Both the position numbers and the translations under genes were made by a program. A model generated the notes under the pieces. That model was not told where the DNA came from. It saw only the letters and a list, made by a program, of their open reading frames with translations, and did not search any database. A DNA stretch of 12,582 nt from contig BNVA01000041.1 of the NCBI GenBank assembly GCA_025997755.1, positions 1-12,582 of the forward strand, given 5' to 3'. Source of the DNA: Spirochaetia bacterium (GTDB lineage: Bacteria > Spirochaetota > Spirochaetia > Treponematales > Breznakiellaceae). Positions 1 through 7,684 of the stretch are shown piece after piece (the first letter of the stretch is position 1; each line of letters starts with the position of its first letter).

Positions 1-247
1 GGTTAAGGAGTAAAAACCATTGCAGGCTTATCATCTGCCAGTAGATATGCGATCTATAAACTGCCCTATGTTTAATAACAAGCAGGTTTTTATATTCAGG
101 TATGTATTTTGTATTGCTTGGAACAATTATAGCAATCTCATGGTAAGCGGTGAGTTTATCAAGCCGCTTGGTAATTTCAAAAGCGTATCGTTCTATTCCT
201 GTCATCGTACGGCATAAAAAATCGCCGTTTATAATTATCTTTTTCAT
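1..247 (-). CDS. Glycosyltransferase (GT4-like), N-terminal part, cut by window start
   Basis: The first 82 codons of a gene that runs off the left edge. The protein begins MKKIIINGDFLCRTMTGIER, followed by YAFEITKRLD. This is the opening of group 1 (GT4, GT-B fold) glycosyltransferases: a first beta strand, then 'G-F-L...TGIxRYAxEI', the loop and helix of the N-terminal Rossmann domain. A second strand follows (EIAIIVPSN). The nucleotide-sugar-binding C-terminal domain lies outside the window. The ATG at 247-245 overlaps the TGA of the upstream ABC exporter gene (246-244) as ATGA. No good Shine-Dalgarno sequence precedes it, so translation probably depends on coupling. Its place just after a PglK-like exporter fits transfer of a sugar during synthesis of a lipid-linked or surface glycan. 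Donor and acceptor cannot be told. Confidence 0.8.
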   Translation of the reverse strand, partial: MKKIIINGDFLCRTMTGIERYAFEITKRLDKLTAYHEIAIIVPSNTKYIPEYKNLLVIKHRAVYRSHIYWQMISLQWFLLLN

Positions 248-1956
248 CGGCTTGTAATTGATATTTTTTCGTTATCTATATTTATTATTTTTGTACACCG
301 CTGTATGGTGCTTAATCGGTGCGCCGCTATTATCAGCGTCTTATTTTTGCTTACATCGTATATTTCATCCATTATTTTTTCTTCTGTTTGGTTATCCAAT
401 GCGGATGTCGCTTCGTCTAAAACTAATATGTCGGGATCATTGTATAGGGCGCGGGCAATAGCAATGCGCTGTTTTTGTCCGCCGCTTAAAAGAATGCCGC
501 CCTCTCCTACTCTTGTATCAAGACCTTCTTTTTGCAGCAGGATATCCCATATTTTCGCCATTTTTAACACTTCTATAATATGCGCCTCGTTATACTCGGA
601 ACCGAATACAACATTATTCGCTACGGTATTATCAAATAAATAGATATTCTGCGGAATGTATCCAATCTTGCTTCTAAGGTCGTTGATATTTGTATCGTCA
701 ATTTTTACGTTATCCATGTAGACACAGCCGTTTGTAGGCTGGTTAATGCCTATAATTATATCAAGCAGCGTGGATTTGCCGCCGCCGGAATTGCCGGTTA
801 TAGCAATCTTATCGCCTTTTTTAATTTCAAAGGATATATTTTGTATTACATCATGCCCGGTTAAATATTTAAACGATATATTTTCAAGTCTAATACTGTT
901 ATTAAAACTTATTCCGCAGCACCCATTCTGTTCTGTTGGAGTTTTTGTATTTTCAAAAACTATATCCAGAGCGCTGTGTAAAAATGTTATCTGTGTTACA
1001 TTGTTCAATATTTTATTTAAAGCAGGAAGAATTCTGTATAACGATAGTGCATACATGGCTATAATTGGAATGATACGCTCTGCGCTTCCGTAGCGAAGCA
1101 GGATGAACAATACGCTGACTACAAGCAAAGAGAAGCCGACGGTTTCCAATATTGTACGCGGCATTGTTCCTAAAGTTTGATTTGATACTTGCGCCTTTGT
1201 AACAATTTCCGTACATTTGTCGAACATCTTATCGTTATATGCTTCTATGCCTTTTAATTTTATTAATTTAAAATTTCCATGAGTTTCATTCAGGATACGG
1301 TTAAAGCTGTTCTGTGTTTCTGTTGTCCTGCGTCCGTATTCCCTTGTTCTTTTAATAATAATTTTTAAAATAGCAATAACAAGCAGTGTTAGAACGCAGG
1401 TAAGTATGATTGTCATCTGCCAGTTTACAACAATCATCAGCGTATACAGCATTAATATTATTATTGTATCGGAACATACCTGTAATATTAATTGGAGCAT
1501 AGAGCTTACTTGAGTTGTAAGTCCTATGCTGTTTAATAATTCCGCAGAGTTTTTTGTAACATAAACTTTGTATGGTATTCTAAGGTAGATGCCGTATAAT
1601 CGTCTTGCCAAATGACGGTAGGTTCCAAATGCAAAACGGTTTAAAATATATGTGTAAAAAATACTATAGCCCGATCTTAAAACGTAGAACAGCAGTATCC
1701 CTATTCCAAATACAATAATAAAATCACGCTTGGATGTAAAATTCAAAAAATTATAAATTATGTTATATCTGCCGCCGTCAATAATTGCAGGATTAGATGC
1801 GACAGATATAAACGGCATTATGATGGAAATTCCTACAGTTTCTATTACCGATAAAATGATTGTTAAAAAAAGCAAAAGCAGCAAATATATTTTTTGGCGC
1901 CTTGTAAGTAAAGAAGTTAGTTTGGTTAATAATGATCTAATGCTGCCTATTTTCAT
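244..1956 (-). CDS. PglK-like ABC exporter / lipid-linked glycan flippase (fused permease and ATPase)
   Basis: A half-transporter of 570 residues with a membrane domain (about 1-330) and an ATPase domain (about 350-570). Counting from the chosen ATG, the Walker A is GNSGGGKST at 388-396, the Q-loop is in GYIPQNIYLF near 432-441, the signature LSGGQ is at 490-494, Walker B ILVLDE at 510-515 and the switch His at 546. All catalytic residues are present. The membrane half has the early 'ETVGISIIMPFI' helix and later 'LYRILPALNKI', which closely resemble what I remember of Campylobacter PglK, the flippase for undecaprenyl-linked oligosaccharide. It probably works as an inner-membrane dimer flipping a lipid-linked glycan; the substrate is inferred from context. 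The frame is open back to a TTG at 1974, but I prefer the ATG at 1956, one base after the upstream stop codon. The GGGA upstream is a weak ribosome site. It shares an ATGA overlap with the downstream glycosyltransferase. Confidence 0.9.
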   Translation of the reverse strand: MKIGSIRSLLTKLTSLLTRRQKIYLLLLLFLTIILSVIETVGISIIMPFISVASNPAIIDGGRYNIIYNFLNFTSKRDFIIVFGIGILLFYVLRSGYSIFYTYILNRFAFGTYRHLARRLYGIYLRIPYKVYVTKNSAELLNSIGLTTQVSSMLQLILQVCSDTIIILMLYTLMIVVNWQMTIILTCVLTLLVIAILKIIIKRTREYGRRTTETQNSFNRILNETHGNFKLIKLKGIEAYNDKMFDKCTEIVTKAQVSNQTLGTMPRTILETVGFSLLVVSVLFILLRYGSAERIIPIIAMYALSLYRILPALNKILNNVTQITFLHSALDIVFENTKTPTEQNGCCGISFNNSIRLENISFKYLTGHDVIQNISFEIKKGDKIAITGNSGGGKSTLLDIIIGINQPTNGCVYMDNVKIDDTNINDLRSKIGYIPQNIYLFDNTVANNVVFGSEYNEAHIIEVLKMAKIWDILLQKEGLDTRVGEGGILLSGGQKQRIAIARALYNDPDILVLDEATSALDNQTEEKIMDEIYDVSKNKTLIIAAHRLSTIQRCTKIINIDNEKISITSR

Positions 1957-1957
1957 G

Positions 1958-3499
1958 TTAATAATAATTCCCAATTCCTATATAAATTTCACGGTTATTG
2001 CCGGAAGGCAATGCTCCGTCTTCGGCGGCTTTTCTTATATTCCACCCTATACTAAAACGTAAAAAAATACTTCTAAAGGACAGTGGAAATATTTTTGCCT
2101 CAATTCCGCCTGTTATAAAAATATCATCAAACGAAAAAGTAATATCATTTTGTTTTTCACGTCTTTTTGTTACTTGAATACCGTCAATAAAAGCAAAATC
2201 AAAAAACGCTCCCAAATGAAAATCAAAATCCAGCAATTTTAATTTTTCGTTATTAAATATTTTTGATGTCATAAATGTAAACAACAAAAAGTCAATATCA
2301 GTATTTAAGATCAACATTTTCTGCGGAGTAATTGCATTGTCGTTAATACCGCGCAGATATTCCGCCGCTTTCCAGCGGGTTCTATCTTCAAGTATACCGT
2401 TTTTATCAAACCAATGCTTGTAGGCAGCACGCGATGAAATACCCAAAAAATTCGCCGGAATAAAATGTCCTATCGCCGTTAACGCTATATCGTTAAGCCA
2501 TTCATTAAAGTAAATATTGTATTTATTTGTGTTTTCCGCGTAAACGGCACCGCCCTTCCTGAAATTGCCTATCCAGTCAATATGGTTAAATCCAAGCCGC
2601 TGCGAAAAAATAATTTCCACACCCTTGTGTTCTTCAAGCTCTATTTCAGGATCGGAATAATTTATACTGCCTGTAATGGAGGGGGTATAGACAAGCTCGC
2701 CTAATATTTTTGTTTTTATACCGGCGGGCATTTTCCAAGCGCCGAATATAGAGCTTGTCATATACCAAATATCTTTTACATTTTTATTGTAATTGATCTT
2801 TTCATACAGGTAGTATTCTTCGTTTATTGTTGTTCCGTGATTGTATCCAAAAGTTAAAATTGTCTGCCGTATCGGAATATCCATAGAAATACCAGTAGTA
2901 TTTTTGTATTCCGCCGCCTCGTTAAAAAAATATTTAAAATTATTTTCAAATTTTATATTCCATTTGTAACCCATTGCAATAAAAGGAATATCTACGTTTA
3001 ACTCAAAATTAAGATTATCCTTTGAATAAGAGGCTTCGTTGTCTTCTTCGCGTCCATAGCCGAATTCCGTCCTTAATACGGTATTTCTTCCAAGAAAATT
3101 ATAATGCCTCATTTTTATCGACGGCTCAAATCCGCTGCTTGAACTGTACTTTGGTTCCGGGAAAATGATAAGATTCCGTGTATCTTTTACACGAATTGTT
3201 ATATCAAGCGGGATACGCCCATCATTATCTTTTTCCGCTTCCTTGTACTCAAGAGAAGCGCTTTCAAATATTCTATAATTATTTAATAGCCGCGTTCTGT
3301 CCTGTATATAATCAAAAAGCGCAGATTCACCTTGTATTTCATCGCTTATCCTGATTTGTGCAGCATCCAGAACGACAAACTCTTTTGTACTGCCGTCAAT
3401 ATCGCATTGAATATTTTTTATATAATAAATATTATTTTCTTCTGCAAAGCCGTATGAAGCAATAAAGAATAAACAAATGACAAATCTTTTAAATTTCAT
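1958..3499 (-). CDS. Omp85/D15-family outer-membrane beta-barrel protein
   Basis: 513 residues. Residues 1-19 form a Sec signal peptide (MKFKRF, a hydrophobic core, cut near GFA|EEN). There is no lipobox cysteine. Residues about 22-105 form one alpha/beta module ending IPLDITIRVKDT, as expected for a single POTRA domain. From about 106 on, alternating hydrophobic strands (FEPSIKMRHYNFLGRNTVLR and many more) form a barrel. YLRGIND at 381-387 matches the conserved loop-6 (V/L)RG(F/Y/I) motif of Omp85 proteins, and the protein ends IYIGIGNYY, with the terminal aromatic residue used as an outer-membrane signal. BamA usually has five POTRA domains and TamA three, so this is a short type, not the housekeeping BamA. 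It may insert or export an outer-membrane component linked to the exporter encoded next; that is inference. The ATG overlaps the aroB stop as ATGA, with GGAGG about nine bases upstream. The gene is very AT-rich, about 23% GC in one 60-base stretch. Confidence 0.75.
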   Translation of the reverse strand: MKFKRFVICLFFIASYGFAEENNIYYIKNIQCDIDGSTKEFVVLDAAQIRISDEIQGESALFDYIQDRTRLLNNYRIFESASLEYKEAEKDNDGRIPLDITIRVKDTRNLIIFPEPKYSSSSGFEPSIKMRHYNFLGRNTVLRTEFGYGREEDNEASYSKDNLNFELNVDIPFIAMGYKWNIKFENNFKYFFNEAAEYKNTTGISMDIPIRQTILTFGYNHGTTINEEYYLYEKINYNKNVKDIWYMTSSIFGAWKMPAGIKTKILGELVYTPSITGSINYSDPEIELEEHKGVEIIFSQRLGFNHIDWIGNFRKGGAVYAENTNKYNIYFNEWLNDIALTAIGHFIPANFLGISSRAAYKHWFDKNGILEDRTRWKAAEYLRGINDNAITPQKMLILNTDIDFLLFTFMTSKIFNNEKLKLLDFDFHLGAFFDFAFIDGIQVTKRREKQNDITFSFDDIFITGGIEAKIFPLSFRSIFLRFSIGWNIRKAAEDGALPSGNNREIYIGIGNYY

Positions 3500-4602
3500 A
3501 CTCCGCTGCCTCCGCTTACGATTTTTTCTATTAACGCCATTTTATCATTATCGATTTTGTATACCACCGCGCTTTTTTTAGACGGCAGTACAAAATTAAA
3601 ACCATCTTGTTTTTTTTTCTTGTCGCTGTTCAAGGCTTTCATATATTCTTTTATGTCAAGAAGCTCAGGATGCGGCATTGATATTTGATACGATAATTCT
3701 TTTATAAGGCTGCAAATTTTTTCTGCCCTTTGCTTTGGCGTTATGTTCAGCGTAACGCCAAGTTTACAAGCGCAAACAATACCCCATGCCACTGCTTCGC
3801 CGTGTGAAAGCGCCCCTAAACCCGCCGTAGATTCAAGGGCATGAGCAAATGTGTGTCCCAGATTTAATAAAACGCGCTTACCGCCGGTTTCTTTCGGGTC
3901 TGCCTCGACAATACGTCCCTTATAACAAACCGCGTCTTCTATCAGGGGTAAAATTATATCATTCGCGGCGGATGGAAAATTATTTTTCATTACATCCGGC
4001 AATTTTAAATAAAGGTTATACGTTTTTGCATTGTCTATTGAATTATTTAATATGGCGGTTTTAACGATTTCTGCCAAACCGGATTTCCATTCCCGCAGAG
4101 GAAGCGTTGACAGTGCGGAAACCGGCATATAAACAGAACGCGCAGGATAAAAAGAGCCGGCTATATTTTTTATATTGAATAAATCTATGCCGGTCTTACC
4201 GCCTAATGCGGCATCTGCCATGCCTAAAAGTGTTGTTGAAACCAAAGCCAATGACACGCCGCGCATATAAATGGATGCGGCAAAAGCCGCCATATCCGTA
4301 ACAACTCCGCCGCCTACTCCTATAACCAATGAATCCCGTCCGAGTCCGGATTCTTTTGTTATGCGTAATATTGTTTCAACAGACTGCCATGTTTTTGTTT
4401 CCTCGCCCGAATTTAGTACGCAAAGCGGAATTTGTTTATCGCCCTTGATTTTATCCGCGAATGTTTTTGTGTTTGTATCACAGATAAGTATACATGAATT
4501 TTCGTTGGCGCTGTTGTCTTTAACAATTTGTGTAATACCGGGAATATCATTTTGTATATGCACCGTAGATTTGTATTGTCCGAATTGAAATTGTTTTTTC
4601 AT
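3496..4602 (-). CDS. aroB: 3-dehydroquinate synthase
   Basis: 368 residues, a normal length for AroB. This cytoplasmic enzyme converts DAHP to 3-dehydroquinate, the second shikimate step, using NAD and a divalent metal. The NAD-binding part has GEETK (66-70), GVGGGVVTDMAAFAA (95-109) and STTLLGMADAALGGKTGID (122-140). The C-terminal half has LPLREWKSGLAEIVK, then NLGHTFAHALE and SHGEAVAWG, with E178, H250 and H267 as the probable zinc ligands. DKKKKQDGFNFVLP matches the usual C-terminal signature. All points favour a true dehydroquinate synthase over the related sugar-phosphate cyclases. It sits 16 bases after the FAD-subunit gene with only a weak AAGGG ribosome site, and its stop overlaps the next start as ATGA. 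No other shikimate gene is in the window. The C-terminus SGGSGV is encoded by the ribosome site of the next gene. Confidence 0.95.
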   Translation of the reverse strand: MKKQFQFGQYKSTVHIQNDIPGITQIVKDNSANENSCILICDTNTKTFADKIKGDKQIPLCVLNSGEETKTWQSVETILRITKESGLGRDSLVIGVGGGVVTDMAAFAASIYMRGVSLALVSTTLLGMADAALGGKTGIDLFNIKNIAGSFYPARSVYMPVSALSTLPLREWKSGLAEIVKTAILNNSIDNAKTYNLYLKLPDVMKNNFPSAANDIILPLIEDAVCYKGRIVEADPKETGGKRVLLNLGHTFAHALESTAGLGALSHGEAVAWGIVCACKLGVTLNITPKQRAEKICSLIKELSYQISMPHPELLDIKEYMKALNSDKKKKQDGFNFVLPSKKSAVVYKIDNDKMALIEKIVSGGSGV

Positions 4603-4618
4603 TTTTTAATATGCCCTT

Positions 4619-5458
4619 TTAATCAACAAAGTGCATCATTGTGGATTCTATAAAATTAAGAAGCCGCGCAGACAAAAACGGTGTAACGTTTTCCATTCCA
4701 TTAAGATAATCTTCCCATAAGCCGGTGAATTCTTGTACGTTCTTAATGTCTATGGGCAGCTTTTTTCCTATAAGCATTGACTCGCTGTTTTTATCACGCA
4801 GATTAGCTCCGCCCGAAAAAACAATACGCACATCGCAAAGTATATCTTTTTCAATACGCGCCAAAAATACGGCAAAGCCGCCTTCAATTTGATCATCATA
4901 ACGGGGTTTAATATGCCGGCAAAGACAATAATCCCATTGCTCCAACGGTATTCTAACTCTGGATAAAAGTTCCTGCGGCTGAAAAAAAGATTTTTTGTCT
5001 GTGGTGTAGAGGCGTGATGCGGAAACCCAGCGTGACCCAGATACGGTACGCAGTTCGCAGCGTGAATCAAGGGCGACCATTGCGGCAGCGCATTGCTGTG
5101 CGGCTGTCTGCTGGCATAACGCGCTGCCAATGGTAATTAAATTGCGTATCTGCGGCGTCTTTGTTTGTGAAAAAGCATATCGAAGGGCCTGCGGTACAAT
5201 CTTTCCAAGCGTTAGTACTTTATTCAAACTTACCATAGCGCCGATTTCCAAAAACCGCTCCGTTCGATCTATGTGTTTAAGCTCATCAATATTGTCCAAG
5301 TCGAGTATCATTTTTGGCAGATTAAATGTACGTTTGTACTGCTGTTGTAAATGAGATGAGCCGATGGAAAATATTTTAGAATTGGGATAACGGCTCCAAT
5401 AAGAAAATAATGCCTGCATATTATTTGGAAAATAAACCTGATTAAATATTTCCGGCAT
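4619..5458 (-). CDS. Xanthine dehydrogenase-type FAD-binding subunit, degenerate
   Basis: 279 residues, typical for the medium (FAD) subunit of molybdenum hydroxylases (CoxM/XdhB type). Family landmarks are the start 'YFPNNMQALFSYW', 'ILDLDNIDELKHID' (51-64), 'LEIGAMVSL' (70-78), 'TPQIRNLITIGSALC' (101-115), 'ELLSRVRIPL' (163-172) and 'VRIVFSGGA' (210-218). In the family the first FAD loop reads GGTDL and the second IGGNI; here they are SIGSSHLQQQ and TIGSALCQQT. The glycine-rich pyrophosphate loops are therefore largely lost, and FAD binding is doubtful. The ATG at 5458 lies inside the end of the 2Fe-2S gene (17-base overlap) with a good GAGGAG eight bases upstream. It is expected to bind the other two subunits; its substrate is unknown. 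Confidence 0.75.
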   Translation of the reverse strand: MPEIFNQVYFPNNMQALFSYWSRYPNSKIFSIGSSHLQQQYKRTFNLPKMILDLDNIDELKHIDRTERFLEIGAMVSLNKVLTLGKIVPQALRYAFSQTKTPQIRNLITIGSALCQQTAAQQCAAAMVALDSRCELRTVSGSRWVSASRLYTTDKKSFFQPQELLSRVRIPLEQWDYCLCRHIKPRYDDQIEGGFAVFLARIEKDILCDVRIVFSGGANLRDKNSESMLIGKKLPIDIKNVQEFTGLWEDYLNGMENVTPFLSARLLNFIESTMMHFVD

Positions 5459-5930
5459 TATTTTTTCTCCTCTTGCGGATTATCGCCGCAGCGATCACTC
5501 CGTTTATAAGACTTTCTAAATCTGTACAACGGCATTTTATTCCGCTGAACGCTGTTATTATATCTGTTTGTGCAGGCTCTAAAGTCTGCGTCAACAAAGT
5601 TTCTGTTATTAGTATTTTTGCCGAATTACAATATCCGCAGCTTCGGACATTGGCTTCGTTAAAGCCTTTGATTATGTCGGTGTATTCGTCGGTCAACTCA
5701 TAGCCCTCTATCGTTATTATTTCGCTGCCGCGTACGCGCATTGCCGGAATAAGACACGCCGATACAATCGAACCGTTAAAAATTACCGTACAACTTCCGC
5801 AGTTACCGCACAAACATCCTGATTTTGCTCCGGCAAGTTTAAAATCATCGCGTATTATATCAATAAGCCTTTGATTAGCGTCGGCATTTGTTTCAACATC
5901 TTCGCCGTTCAGTATGAAAGTTATTGTCAT
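5442..5930 (-). CDS. Xanthine dehydrogenase-type [2Fe-2S] subunit
   Basis: 162 residues, normal for the small iron-sulphur subunit (XdhC/CoxS type). The N-terminal ferredoxin-like domain holds C39-x4-C44-x2-C47-x11-C59, and the C-terminal helical domain holds C98-x2-C101-x31-C133-x-C135. These are the exact spacings for the two [2Fe-2S] clusters, so both should form. An extra C41 lies in the first loop. The usual QCGFCTPG is SCGYCNSA, and the usual GNLCRCTGY is GIKCRCTDL, changes near the face that meets the molybdenum centre. The frame is open further upstream to 5981, but MTITFILNGEDV is the family start. Its ATG at 5930 forms an ATGA overlap with the large-subunit stop and has GGAGAG eight to nine bases upstream. 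Likely role: electron transfer within the complex. Confidence 0.88.
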   Translation of the reverse strand: MTITFILNGEDVETNADANQRLIDIIRDDFKLAGAKSGCLCGNCGSCTVIFNGSIVSACLIPAMRVRGSEIITIEGYELTDEYTDIIKGFNEANVRSCGYCNSAKILITETLLTQTLEPAQTDIITAFSGIKCRCTDLESLINGVIAAAIIRKRRKNNAGNI

Positions 5931-7684
5931 GCTTCTTTCTCTCCCAACATTTCCAATTCTCTTGTGTTCATTATCTGCCATATATCAAACGCGGATATTG
6001 GAATGGAGTTAAAAGCATGGTTTAACGCCTGCGAAACTGCCTGTAGATAGGCGGCGGAAAATATGCCATAGGGTACTTCTTCTATTGTTCCTGATACGGT
6101 TTCGCTGCTTTCTATAAACTCAATTTGTATGGGTAGTTTTTGAATTACTATTGGAACATCATATTCGCCTGTTATACCGTAAAAAAGTTGTCCGTCAATA
6201 TAGTTTATTTTTTCGGCTGATGCCCAGCCTAACGCTGTATTCAATGATCTGATAATTTTATACCTCATCTCTATTTTGTCTGTAATATATTCCGTTTTGA
6301 CTGCTATCCATATTCCGCGTATATTGGCGGAGTATTCTACCGGATCAATTTCAACTTCCACGACGGCGCAGGCAGAGACAGGTTCTTTTTCTTGCTGATT
6401 TTGCAGGGCAATCTCCGATCTTTCGTTTAACGTAAAAACTCTTTCTGTTGACGAACATCCGAGCGAAATACCTATACCGCGTAACGGAGTAATTTTTTCT
6501 CCGGCTTTTTTTTCTCTTCGCCGCAGCAGTTCGTAGGAACCCCATTTACGCCTATAGTCACACTCTCCTATAACACATTCGATCAATTCCTCCGGAAAAG
6601 AATGTATGCTTTTTTTATTTTGAAGATGCTCCAGCCGCCAGAGTGCGCCGTCTTCGTGCAATGTATCGGCTATTTTTGAAATATGTCTTTCAAGCGCAAA
6701 TATGCCGTATGATGCGCCAAATCCGTCGAAAGGACCCGCAGGAGGTATGTTTGTTTTTATTGCCGCAGCGTTTATCCTGACTTTGCCCAGCTTATACAAG
6801 GCGTAGGCGGAGCGGCAGAGATCATCAAGAATCGTATCGGTAAAAATTCCAAAAGCGCCCATATCAAATTTTATATCTATATCTGTTTCTAAAACTGTTC
6901 CTGTACTGTCTAACACACTTTTGTAATGTGTTTCCGTTTTTGGACGTTTAGGGGAGTAATAAAAATCATCAATACGGCTAAACATTATTTTTACATTTTT
7001 TTTAGCAATAAACGCGGCAAGCGCTGTTTGACAGGCAACCAAAGACGGGAACCAAATTTTACCGTCAAGATGAGTTCCAAGTTCCGCATCCTCTACAGTT
7101 ATGTTGTACTCCGGTATGCCTAAAACTTTTGCCGCAGATTCTTTTACATGATCATGCCATTGCGAAGCTGTGTGAATTGTTATTGTGCCATCTTGAAAAC
7201 TAACGGCGGCTCCGTGGGCTTCGCTGTACCAGTGCTCCTGAATACCTGTAGTATAAGAGCATTCAACTACAAAGTTGGCTGACTCATCTTCATCTTTTTT
7301 TATTGTGTTATCAAACTCTATTGTTTTTTGTTCAAATATTTCCGGTTCATTTGATTCATACGGTTGATATTGCTGATTGAAAAAAACAGGCGTACGTTCT
7401 TCGACAATAACTTTACAGTCCGCCGCGTAATTTTCTAATTTTAATCTGTCTGGACCTACAAGTATCGCACATGGCTGCCCGATGTATAAAAGCTCGTTAT
7501 CCGCAAGGATAGGCATTTCGGAGCCTAATAATTTGTTTTCTCCGGGAATATCTTTGGCACGTATCAATGTGTATCTTGAATTAATATGAGGACATTCAAT
7601 ATCTTTTAAAATGCCAGAGGCTGACGGGGAGCGTATCAATATGCCGAAATTACAGTTTGGTAATTTTATATCGTCAACAAACAA
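5927..7684 (-). CDS. Xanthine dehydrogenase-type large (molybdopterin) subunit, shortened and probably without cofactor
   Basis: 585 residues against roughly 750-780 in the family. Residues 1-100 match the start of the a/b-hammerhead domain, but the usual leading twenty or so residues are absent; an in-frame TGA at 7693-7691 rules out a longer protein. Recognisable parts are HWYSEAHGAAVSF (151-163), HTASQWHDHVKESAAKVLGI (171-190), PPAGPFDGFGASYGIFALER (314-333), LRGIGISLG (401-409) and SACAVVEVEIDP (437-448). Key motifs are altered: GGGFGGK reads LGTHLDGK (202-209) and GAFRGFG reads GPFDGFG. Only about 28 residues lie between LRGIGISLG and SACAVVEVEI, where the family has about 180 carrying the GQG and DTxxTP...SR cofactor contacts. 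The C-terminal catalytic-Glu motif GxGE survives as GTIE (532-535). The start is TTG at 7684, supported by a very strong ribosome site. Binding of molybdopterin is doubtful; substrate unknown. Confidence 0.8.
   Translation of the reverse strand: MFVDDIKLPNCNFGILIRSPSASGILKDIECPHINSRYTLIRAKDIPGENKLLGSEMPILADNELLYIGQPCAILVGPDRLKLENYAADCKVIVEERTPVFFNQQYQPYESNEPEIFEQKTIEFDNTIKKDEDESANFVVECSYTTGIQEHWYSEAHGAAVSFQDGTITIHTASQWHDHVKESAAKVLGIPEYNITVEDAELGTHLDGKIWFPSLVACQTALAAFIAKKNVKIMFSRIDDFYYSPKRPKTETHYKSVLDSTGTVLETDIDIKFDMGAFGIFTDTILDDLCRSAYALYKLGKVRINAAAIKTNIPPAGPFDGFGASYGIFALERHISKIADTLHEDGALWRLEHLQNKKSIHSFPEELIECVIGECDYRRKWGSYELLRRREKKAGEKITPLRGIGISLGCSSTERVFTLNERSEIALQNQQEKEPVSACAVVEVEIDPVEYSANIRGIWIAVKTEYITDKIEMRYKIIRSLNTALGWASAEKINYIDGQLFYGITGEYDVPIVIQKLPIQIEFIESSETVSGTIEEVPYGIFSAAYLQAVSQALNHAFNSIPISAFDIWQIMNTRELEMLGEKEA

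Noticed and set aside
305..643. Plus-strand open frame of 112 codons
   Set aside because: It lies opposite the ATPase motifs of the ABC exporter and has no recognisable domain or ribosome site.
1957..1974. TTG start at 1974 for the ABC exporter
   Set aside because: The frame is open, but an ATG at 1956 directly follows the upstream stop and starts a more typical N-terminus.
3496..4602. Sugar-phosphate cyclase of the valiolone or deoxy-scyllo-inosose type, which would fit a natural-product cluster
   Set aside because: The motifs LPLREWKSGLAEIVK, NLGHTFAHALE and the DKK C-terminal signature match ordinary dehydroquinate synthase.
5931..5981. Longer N-terminus for the 2Fe-2S subunit
   Set aside because: The added residues do not match the family; the ATG at 5930 has a good ribosome site and the standard ATGA overlap.
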